Origin: Candidatus Latescibacterota bacterium
Lineage (GTDB): Bacteria > Latescibacterota > 4484-107 > B68-G9
NCBI GenBank assembly: GCA_012961755.1
Contig: DTYS01000183.1
Location: 1-5,771 of the forward strand
Length of the DNA stretch: 5,771 nucleotides
Direction of reading: 5' to 3'
Below, one piece after another: positions 1 to 4,428 of the stretch. Position 1 is the first letter of the stretch; each line of letters opens with the position of its first letter. A program made the position numbers and the translations under genes. Below the pieces are notes generated by a model. That model saw only the letters and a program-made list of their open reading frames with translations, was not told where the DNA came from and ran no database searches.

Positions 1-1
1 C

Positions 2-70
2 GTGGAGCATCTGCCGAGAGGTAGCGATACGGTTGAGCGCATGACGTTGGAAACCTTGGAGGTATCTTGA
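2..70 (+). CDS. C-terminal end of an unidentified upstream gene (partial)
   Basis: This frame is open from the window edge to a TGA at 68-70 and gives about 22 residues ending ...ERMTLETLEVS. Its stop overlaps the TTG start of the next gene as TTGA. That matches the GTGA and ATGA stop/start overlaps between other genes in this window, which is the main reason to believe it. The piece is too short for any family assignment, and I do not recognise it. A competing frame is open from 3 to a TGA at 42-44 (ending ...IRLSA) and cannot be excluded. If it were the real upstream gene, 45-66 would be a short spacer. Confidence 0.35.
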   Translation: MEHLPRGSDTVERMTLETLEVS

Positions 71-103
71 TACACTATTTAGTGTATAATATCATACTGA
101 TAT
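62..103. repeat. Cluster of three adjacent palindromes over the start of the first TPR gene
   Basis: Three perfect inverted repeats lie nearly end to end in an AT-rich island. They are GTATC-TT-GATAC (62-73), ATACACTA-TT-TAGTGTAT (70-87, 8-bp arms) and ATATCA-TAC-TGATAT (89-103, 6-bp arms). The first contains the TTG start codon and begins inside the GGAGGT ribosome-binding site. It shares bases 70-73 with the second, so in RNA the two hairpins would compete. The island could be a DNA operator or an mRNA structure gating initiation. The symmetry is directly visible; the function is inferred. Confidence 0.5.
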
Positions 104-1164
104 GTGTGATTTCTTCCGCCGAAGTGGATCCCTCCTCGGAGGCCAGGAAACGTTATGTTCGGGGGGTCAGGTACGAGAGGAACGGGCTTTTCGAGGATGC
201 CCTGGCCCAGTATAGGATGGCCGCCTCCTTGGACCCGGAAAACGCTAAATATCGTTGTGCCCTGGGAGAGCTGGCCTACAGGCTGAAGAAGGTCAGGGAG
301 GCGAAGGATGCCCTACTGAAGGCCGTAGACCTCGATTCCACTTACATCAGAACGTACTACATATTAGCAAGGATATATTACGATGAGGCCAAATACGATT
401 CTGTTATGCGAATGTATCAAAATATATTAAACTTAGATCCAAACAGGGAGGACGTCAGAAGGAGCCTCGCTGAGCTCTATAGGTACGAGGGTATGGATTC
501 CGAGGCCCTTCACGAATTTGAAGTTCTCCTTAAGGGTTCTCCCGAAGATGTGGAGCTGCTCTCCGCCGTAGGAGCCTTAAGGCTCAAGCTCGGCCGTCTC
601 AAGGAAGCCCTCGAAGTTTACGATAGGCTTGTAAGGCTGAGGCCTGGGGATTGGAAGGTCGAGCGCACGATGGCGAGGATCAAAGTGAAGCTCGGGGATT
701 ATGACGGGGCCTTGAAGATATATAGAAGCTTGGCCGAAAAGGATTCTTCGGACTACGAAGCATTTTTGAGGGTCCTGACCATTTCCCGACGTTTGGGCAG
801 GAGGGACGATGAAGTCCGGGCGCTCGAAGGTCTTATAAGGCTGAAGCCGGAGGATACGAGGTTCATCGCCGAGCTTGCTAGGGTATACATAGATGAAGGA
901 AGGTTGGATAAGGCGAGGAAGCTGTTGGACAGGGGCTTAAAGCTCGCCCCGAACGACGGGGCCATTCTGATCGTGAGCGGTGAGTGCTATTGGAGGAATG
1001 GGGAGATGGAAAGGGCCCTCGAGGAGTACAGGAGGGCCTCGGCGGATCCGAGGTGGAAGGAGTACGCCGAGAGGATGATCCTCACGTTGAGGGCGGAGAT
1101 AGAGCAGGAGGAGTTGAGGGAGAAGGAGAAGGAGTTCTTCAGAAGGGGTAGAAGGGGGAGCTGA
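67..1164 (+). CDS. Exported TPR-repeat protein upstream of the ExbB/ExbD/TonB genes
   Basis: A 365-residue protein made almost entirely of tetratricopeptide repeats, helical-hairpin modules that bind protein partners. About nine repeats run from residue 25 to about 330, with typical elements such as ALAQYRMAASLDP, AKDALLKAVDLD and ALEVYDRLVRLRP. Residues 4-18 are hydrophobic and end in SSA, so a signal peptide cut near residue 18-19 or an uncleaved anchor is likely. The N-terminus lacks the usual Lys/Arg, and there is no lipobox. Residues 341-363 are a highly charged Glu/Lys/Arg helix. The TTG start is supported by the TTGA overlap with the upstream stop and by GGAGGT at 58-63, although the 3-base spacing is short. 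No in-frame ATG lies near. exbB follows after 12 bases. A periplasmic scaffold or adaptor for the TonB motor is inferred from position only. The 5' third is more AT-rich than the rest. Confidence 0.85.
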   Translation: MIHYLVYNIILICVISSAEVDPSSEARKRYVRGVRYERNGLFEDALAQYRMAASLDPENAKYRCALGELAYRLKKVREAKDALLKAVDLDSTYIRTYYILARIYYDEAKYDSVMRMYQNILNLDPNREDVRRSLAELYRYEGMDSEALHEFEVLLKGSPEDVELLSAVGALRLKLGRLKEALEVYDRLVRLRPGDWKVERTMARIKVKLGDYDGALKIYRSLAEKDSSDYEAFLRVLTISRRLGRRDDEVRALEGLIRLKPEDTRFIAELARVYIDEGRLDKARKLLDRGLKLAPNDGAILIVSGECYWRNGEMERALEEYRRASADPRWKEYAERMILTLRAEIEQEELREKEKEFFRRGRRGS

Positions 1165-1176
1165 AGGAGGACGGAT

Positions 1177-1815
1177 ATGTTAGAGCTCTTTCATAAGGGG
1201 GGCATATTCATGTACCCCCTTTTGGCGGCCTTTATCGGGGGGGTGGCGGTGATACTGGAGAGGTTCTGGACGCTCTCCAGGGCGTCCGTAGATACCAAGA
1301 AGTTCCTTCAGCGCTTGGAAGATGTCCTCAGGGGCGAGGGGTTGGAGAGGGCCCTGGAGGTATGTTCCGAGGCCAGGGGTCCGGTCGCTGCTACCCTACA
1401 CGCAGGGTTGTCGAGGGTGGGTCAGGGGATGAGGCACGTGGAGAAGGCGATAGAATCGGCAGGTTCGGTGGAGATGGCCTTCTTGGAGAGGGGGCTGGTC
1501 TGGCTCGCTACCGTGGTGAACGTAGCCCCTATGTTAGGATTCTTGGGGACCGTGAGCGGTATGATAAAGGCGTTCGAGGCAATAGCGAGGGCGGGGGATG
1601 TGGAGCCTTCCTTGGTGGCCGCAGGAATTTCCGAGGCCCTGATAACCACCGCCGCGGGCCTCAGCATAGCGATCCCTATACAGGCCTTCCACAATTACTT
1701 CGTCTCAAAGATAGATAAGATAGTGGTGGATATGGAGGAGAGTTCCTCTGTTCTTCTTGACTTGCTTTACGAGCTCGGTTACGGCGAGGAGGAGGGGCGT
1801 GTCGCGGCGTCGTAG
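1177..1815 (+). CDS. exbB: ExbB/TolQ-family proton channel subunit of the TonB motor
   Basis: This 212-residue inner-membrane protein forms, with ExbD, the proton-driven motor that energises TonB. The family topology is visible. TM1 is about residues 10-30, followed by a cytoplasmic loop. TM2 is about 107-131 with GFLGTVSGM, and TM3 is about 149-170 with SEALITTAAGL. T125 and T158 match the pore-lining Thr residues of ExbB/TolQ, and E153 matches the conserved Glu of TM3. The length is close to E. coli TolQ and slightly below ExbB. The ATG start has AAGGAGG at 1164-1170 with a 6-base spacer, the best ribosome-binding site in the window. The end overlaps the first exbD by 17 bases. TolQ is the alternative name, but the TonB gene downstream and the lack of Pal or TolA favour ExbB. 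Confidence 0.95.
   Translation: MLELFHKGGIFMYPLLAAFIGGVAVILERFWTLSRASVDTKKFLQRLEDVLRGEGLERALEVCSEARGPVAATLHAGLSRVGQGMRHVEKAIESAGSVEMAFLERGLVWLATVVNVAPMLGFLGTVSGMIKAFEAIARAGDVEPSLVAAGISEALITTAAGLSIAIPIQAFHNYFVSKIDKIVVDMEESSSVLLDLLYELGYGEEEGRVAAS
1195..1221 (+). promoter_or_regulatory. Start-proximal mRNA hairpin inside exbB
   Basis: AAGGGGG (1195-1201) is the perfect complement of CCCCCTT (1215-1221), giving a 7-bp stem. CAT/ATG (1203-1205 with 1210-1212) can add pairing inside the loop. It begins 18 bases into the gene, at codons 7-15, and the right arm runs into TTTT (1220-1223). The shape recalls an intrinsic terminator or attenuator, but the T-run is very short. A regulatory role is inference; the pairing may be incidental to codon content. 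Confidence 0.3.
1786..1797 (+). promoter_or_regulatory. Ribosome-binding site that sets the first exbD start
   Basis: The purine run GAGGAGGAGGGG lies inside the last codons of exbB, just before GTG at 1799. Its GGAGG core at 1788-1792 leaves a 6-base spacer. This favours GTG 1799 over an upstream in-frame TTG (1757) and over GTG 1820, whose AGGAGG directly abuts the start codon. Confidence 0.7.
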
Positions 1816-2209
1816 GAGGGTGAGCTTGGAGGTCCCGACGGCCTCTATGCCGGACGTGGCGTTCCTCCTTATAATCTTCTTTCTGGTCACGACGACCCTG
1901 TACATGGACAAGGGCCTTGGTCTGGTCCTTCCGAGGGTCGGTCAGACCAAGGTCGTTCCGAGGAGGAACATATGCAACGTTTGGGTCAACGCCGCGGGGG
2001 AGGTGGCCGTCGAGGGGGAGATCGTCCCCTTGGAAGAGCTGAGGGAGGAGGTCGCAAGGAGGCTGAGGGCGAATCCGAAGCTCATAATATCCTTGAAGGT
2101 GGACGAGCAGGCCAAGTACAAGGTATTTGTGGACGTCCTGGACGAGCTTAAGCTCGCAGGTGCTACGAGGATATCCATCGCCTCACCGGAGGTGAAGGGT
2201 GGGCCTTGA
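1799..2209 (+). CDS. exbD: ExbD/TolR-family motor subunit, first paralogue
   Basis: This 136-residue protein is anchored by one TM helix and has a periplasmic domain. It partners ExbB in the proton motor that drives TonB. The N-terminus has five consecutive Arg (residues 3-7), which fits an N-in topology. The motif PTASMPDVAFLLIIFFLV (13-30) holds D19, equivalent to the essential protonatable Asp in the ExbD/TolR TM helix. The TM helix is about 20-33. The periplasmic domain carries the family pattern of short strands and helices (LEELREEVARRLRANP, then LIISLKVDEQAKY). The GTG start at 1799 places 17 bases of overlap with exbB and has a good ribosome-binding site; it also leaves a normal ExbD length. 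It overlaps the second exbD by 11 bases, consistent with coupled translation. A strong hairpin lies within the gene at 1913-1954. Confidence 0.93.
   Translation: MSRRRRRVSLEVPTASMPDVAFLLIIFFLVTTTLYMDKGLGLVLPRVGQTKVVPRRNICNVWVNAAGEVAVEGEIVPLEELREEVARRLRANPKLIISLKVDEQAKYKVFVDVLDELKLAGATRISIASPEVKGGP
1913..1954 (+). repeat. Long inverted repeat (mRNA hairpin) inside the first exbD
   Basis: CCTTGGTCTG (1915-1924) and CAGACCAAGG (1943-1952) are perfect 10-bp complements. G-C and G-U pairs on both sides can extend the stem to about 15 bp (1913-1927 with 1940-1954) around a 12-base loop. It lies just after the codons for the TM helix. GGTCCTTCCGAGG (1924-1936) recurs as GGTCGTTCCGAGG (1951-1963), a 12-of-13 direct repeat 27 bases (nine codons) apart, encoding LVLPR and KVVPR. 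The pairing is visible; any role in translation pausing or RNA processing is inferred. Confidence 0.45.
2188..2194 (+). promoter_or_regulatory. Ribosome-binding site for the second exbD
   Basis: GGAGGTG lies inside the 3' end of the first exbD, 4 bases before GTG 2199 (6 bases if only GGAGG is counted). It supports GTG as the start and an 11-base gene overlap. Confidence 0.65.
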
Positions 2210-2609
2210 GAGGAGGAGCAAAGTAGAGGTAAGGATCCCGACGGCGTCCATGGCAGATATAGCCTTCCTTCTGCTCATATTTTTTATGGTCTCTACAACC
2301 TTCGTGAGGTACAGGGGGCTTCCAGTGGAGCTTCCCAGGGCTAGGAAGATAAAGAGGATAGAGACGAGGAGGAACTTAGTCTACATATGGATAACCAAGG
2401 ACGGGAAGATCTGCGTAAACGATATACTGACCGAGCTGAATTCCTTGGAGGAGATGATGTCCCGCAGGATGAGGGAGAACCCGAGGACCATAGTCTCCCT
2501 ACGTGCCGACGAGGAAGTTCCCTACGGCAAGGTCTCGGAGGTGCTCCAGGTCCTCCGTAGGGCCGGAGCTTTGAGGGTGAACTTCGCTACAAGGAGGAAG
2601 CAGGGGTGA
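2199..2609 (+). CDS. exbD: ExbD/TolR-family motor subunit, second paralogue
   Basis: This 136-residue ExbD/TolR protein is clearly a tandem paralogue of the one before it. Both share the block PTASM-x-D-[VI]-AFLL-x-IFF and the same overall plan. D20 is the conserved TM acid, so both copies look functional by this criterion. The TM helix is about residues 21-35, followed by a periplasmic domain with LEEMMSRRMRENP and TIVSLRADEEVPYGKV. The last motif matches the ExbD/TolR region of the type I-x-AD-x-x-V-x-Y more closely than the first copy's QAKYK. The GTG start is supported by GGAGGTG at 2188-2194. The stop TGA overlaps the tonB GTG as GTGA. Two ExbD chains per ExbB pentamer are known from E. 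coli, so a heterodimer of the two paralogues is possible but not shown. Confidence 0.93.
   Translation: MGLERRSKVEVRIPTASMADIAFLLLIFFMVSTTFVRYRGLPVELPRARKIKRIETRRNLVYIWITKDGKICVNDILTELNSLEEMMSRRMRENPRTIVSLRADEEVPYGKVSEVLQVLRRAGALRVNFATRRKQG
2591..2597 (+). promoter_or_regulatory. Ribosome-binding site for tonB
   Basis: AAGGAGG sits inside the end of the second exbD, 8 bases before GTG 2606. It confirms the GTG start within the GTGA overlap. A short hairpin (CCGCC at 2619-2623 with GGCGG at 2631-2635) lies just inside the gene. Confidence 0.65.
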
Positions 2610-3256
2610 GGCTTCGCTCCGCCGAGCTGAGGCGGGACTACAGGGTAAGGTTGGAAAGGTGCGTGTTCTTGGCCATAGTGGCGCACATAGCACTCTTTTC
2701 TCTATGGAGGAAGGTGGAGGTCGGGGAGTATCGTCCTCCGAGGCGGGAGGTGATCATACAGGTAGAGGAGGTCCCCGAGACCCGCCGGGAGGTGAGGAGG
2801 CCCCCTCCCAGGCCTTCGGTGCCCATAGTTGAGGCCGAGGGGGAGGAGGTATCCGAGGATGTGACCATAGGCGAGACCGAGTTGGATGTGCGCGGGGACC
2901 TTCCTCCCCCTCCTCCCACACCCCCTCCCGAGCCGGCGGAGGTGGCCCTCTCGGGGGAGGAGGAAGAGATAGCAGAGTTTTGGCACGTTGAGGTCAAGCC
3001 CCAGCTGCTCAGGACGGTGGTTCCAAAGTACCCCGAGGTAGCCCGGAGGGTCGGGATAGAAGGGACGGTCTTCGTTAAGATATTGGTCGGGAAGGAAGGG
3101 AGACCGGAGGAGGTGAAGTTCCTGAAGGGGCCGGATATATTTCGGGAGGTAGCCTTGGACGCGGCGAAGAGGTTCCTGTTCTCGCCTGCCAAGCAGAACG
3201 ACAGGCCTGTAAAGGTTTGGGTCGTGGTCCCGATACAGTTCAGGCTTGAGGGGTGA
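2606..3256 (+). CDS. tonB: TonB energy-transducing protein
   Basis: This 216-residue protein is anchored in the inner membrane, spans the periplasm and delivers motor energy to outer-membrane receptors. The order of parts is classic. A basic N-terminus is followed by a single TM helix (about 19-34) with H27, in the place of the conserved TM His of E. coli TonB. An acidic, Pro-rich linker (about 42-115) follows, with PPP at 66-68, PPPPP at 100-104 and PPP at 106-108. The TonB C-terminal domain is about 127-214. It shows KYPEVARRVGIEGTV (YP at 142-143) and the closing pattern FSPAKQNDRPVKVWVVVPIQF. The linker is only about 90 residues, short but within the range for this family. GTG 2606 overlaps the upstream stop and has AAGGAGG with an 8-base spacer. 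TolA is the alternative, but the C-terminal domain is of the TonB type. Confidence 0.95.
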   Translation: MRLRSAELRRDYRVRLERCVFLAIVAHIALFSLWRKVEVGEYRPPRREVIIQVEEVPETRREVRRPPPRPSVPIVEAEGEEVSEDVTIGETELDVRGDLPPPPPTPPPEPAEVALSGEEEEIAEFWHVEVKPQLLRTVVPKYPEVARRVGIEGTVFVKILVGKEGRPEEVKFLKGPDIFREVALDAAKRFLFSPAKQNDRPVKVWVVVPIQFRLEG

Positions 3257-3259
3257 AGG

Positions 3260-4270
3260 ATGGGACGTACCTCGTCGATATTGGCATTGGCCTTGGTCCT
3301 TGGGGGTTGTGGAGGCAGGGCTATAACGGCCGCGAGGGTGTACCTCGAGCAGGGGAACCTTAGGTCCGCGGAAGTCCAGCTCGAGGAGGCCTTAAGGCGG
3401 GACCCGGGGGACCCCGAGGCTTATTACTGGCTCGGTGAGGTGTACGGGAGGATGGGAAAGTGGGAGGATATGGCCGCCGCGCTCCGGAAGGCCGAGGAGC
3501 TGGACCCGAGGGGATGGGCAAGGAGGGCGAGGGAGCTTAGGAGGAAGTACTGGATCCAGGTGTACAACTTGGGAGTGGAAAGGGCGCGGAGGGGGGACGT
3601 GGGCGGGGCGGAGGAGGCGTTTCGGGACGCGATAGCTATAGATTCCACCATGGTGGATGCTTATAAGAACCTGGGTTTCTGCAGGTATAGGTCAGGGGAT
3701 ATAGATGGGGCCATAAGGGCGTACGAAAGGGCTTCCTCCGTCGCTCCGGAGGACGCGGACGTCTGGGCAAGGCTCGGGCTCCTCAGGTTCAGGAAGGGGG
3801 ATTACCGGAGGGCTGTGGAGGAGATAAGGCGCGGGGTGAGGCTCAGGCCTTACGATCCCAAGCTTTGGGCCTTCTTGGCATCGGCCTGCGGCCGGGCCGG
3901 GATGATCGAGGAGGCCATCGAAGCCTACAAAAAGGCCTCGGAGTTGGATCCGAACGACGCTGATGTATGGTACAACCTGGGAGTGCTCTATGGGCAGGAA
4001 GGTGAGTACGACAAGGCCGCAAGGTGTTATGAGGAGGTTCTGAAGCTCTCCCCCCAGGACGAGGAAGCTCGGATGGGCTTAGCCGAGCTTTACGTCCATC
4101 GTTTGGACAGATGGGACGATGCCTTGCCCCTGCTTCAGGATATAGTGAAGAGCGAGCCGGAAAACTGGGAGGCCTGGAAGATGTTGAGCATAGTTTACGT
4201 GCGCAAGGGGATGAAGGATAAGGCGAAGGAGGCTTCCCTTCGGGCGAAGGAGCTAAGAGGTGGGAAATGA
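3260..4270 (+). CDS. TPR-repeat lipoprotein downstream of tonB
   Basis: A 336-residue lipoprotein. The signal peptide ends in the lipobox LGGC, with lipidated Cys at residue 17 followed by Gly-Gly. There is no Asp at +2, so nothing indicates inner-membrane retention. The rest is tetratricopeptide repeats, about nine between residues 20 and 332, with canonical segments such as AIEAYKKASELDPNDADVWYNLG and AARCYEEVLKLSPQ. The 3-base gap after tonB and the ribosome-binding run GAGGGG (3248-3253, 6-base spacer) support ATG 3260. Its stop overlaps the next ATG as ATGA. TPR proteins bind other proteins, so an outer-membrane scaffold or receptor-facing adaptor for the TonB machine is a reasonable inference, not shown. 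It is a different protein from the upstream TPR protein, although both have the same architecture. Confidence 0.92.
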   Translation: MGRTSSILALALVLGGCGGRAITAARVYLEQGNLRSAEVQLEEALRRDPGDPEAYYWLGEVYGRMGKWEDMAAALRKAEELDPRGWARRARELRRKYWIQVYNLGVERARRGDVGGAEEAFRDAIAIDSTMVDAYKNLGFCRYRSGDIDGAIRAYERASSVAPEDADVWARLGLLRFRKGDYRRAVEEIRRGVRLRPYDPKLWAFLASACGRAGMIEEAIEAYKKASELDPNDADVWYNLGVLYGQEGEYDKAARCYEEVLKLSPQDEEARMGLAELYVHRLDRWDDALPLLQDIVKSEPENWEAWKMLSIVYVRKGMKDKAKEASLRAKELRGGK

Positions 4271-4365
4271 GGTTCCTGTGGCTACTATCGGGGTTCGTGT
4301 TGTTGGCCTGCGGGGGAGGATATGCCGACGGGAGGTGTTCGTGGAGCAGAGGAGGGACGTCGTAG
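4267..4365 (+). CDS. Very small lipoprotein, possibly frameshifted
   Basis: A 32-residue ORF starts at an ATG overlapping the upstream stop (ATGA), with GAGGTG at 4257-4262 as ribosome-binding site. Residues 1-14 are a clear signal peptide (MRFLWLLSGFVLLA) with the lipobox LLAC and Cys at residue 15. The mature part is then only 18 residues and rich in Gly, Cys, Trp and Ser. An alternative frame with better-looking codons continues from the run of five G (4312-4316) to a TAA at 4413-4415 and reads ...REVFVEQRRDVVGKVLRWAYRGVDRAST. One extra G would join the two into a 49-residue lipoprotein that ends 13 bases before the next gene. So this is either a genuine mini-lipoprotein, a broken gene, or a homopolymer error. 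I do not recognise a family. Confidence 0.5.
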   Translation: MRFLWLLSGFVLLACGGGYADGRCSWSRGGTS

Positions 4366-4415
4366 GGAAGGTGCTCAGATGGGCCTACCGCGGTGTCGAC
4401 CGAGCATCCACATAA
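4341..4415 (+). pseudogene. Displaced-frame tail of the small lipoprotein, or a separate mini-ORF
   Basis: This frame is open upstream as well, and codons GTG GAG CAG AGG AGG GAC GTC are like those of the real genes around it. It encodes MEQRRDVVGKVLRWAYRGVDRAST if GTG 4341 is used. GGGAGG at 4330-4335 gives a 5-base spacer, so independent translation of a 24-residue peptide is possible. More likely it is the C-terminal part of the gene starting at 4267, put out of frame at the G-run 4312-4316. The peptide could form an amphipathic helix. Choosing between these readings needs homologues or read-level data. Confidence 0.35.
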
Positions 4416-4424
4416 GGAAGGAGG
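4416..4424 (+). promoter_or_regulatory. Ribosome-binding site that sets the aldo/keto reductase start
   Basis: GGAAGGAGG lies 4 bases before ATG 4429. It favours this ATG over an in-frame GTG at 4393, which would add 12 residues with no similarity to the family's usual N-terminus. Confidence 0.65.
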
Positions 4425-4428
4425 GAGG

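Noticed and set aside
3..44. Alternative upstream frame ending in ATGA
   Set aside because: Possible, but the follow-on ATG gives only 9 residues. The 2-70 frame ends in the TTGA overlap that fits the style of this operon.
85..90. TATAAT as a promoter -10 element
   Set aside because: No acceptable -35 hexamer lies 15-19 bases upstream (TTGATA at 67-72 leaves only 12). A transcript from here would start inside the TPR gene, after its start codon.
1195..1223. Intrinsic terminator inside exbB
   Set aside because: Only four T follow the 7-bp stem, and it lies in the coding region of an essential-looking operon gene; at most an attenuator.
1362..1718. Plus-strand ORF of 118 residues within exbB in another frame
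   Set aside because: Gly/Arg-rich shadow of exbB, whose frame has unmistakable ExbB motifs.
1757..1798. N-terminal extension of the first ExbD to a TTG
   Set aside because: The extra 14 residues are unlike ExbD N-termini. GTG 1799 has a far better ribosome-binding site and gives the usual MSRRRRR start.
2638..3192. Minus-strand ORF of 184 residues opposite tonB
   Set aside because: Ser/Thr/Gly-rich with no recognisable domain, and the plus strand clearly encodes TonB.
4371..4407. Inverted repeat TGCTC/GAGCA before the reductase
   Set aside because: Five base pairs across a 25-base loop are too weak to count as a terminator or regulatory stem.
4393..4428. GTG start for the aldo/keto reductase with 12 extra residues
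   Set aside because: ATG 4429 has GGAAGGAGG just upstream and begins with the family's usual N-terminus.
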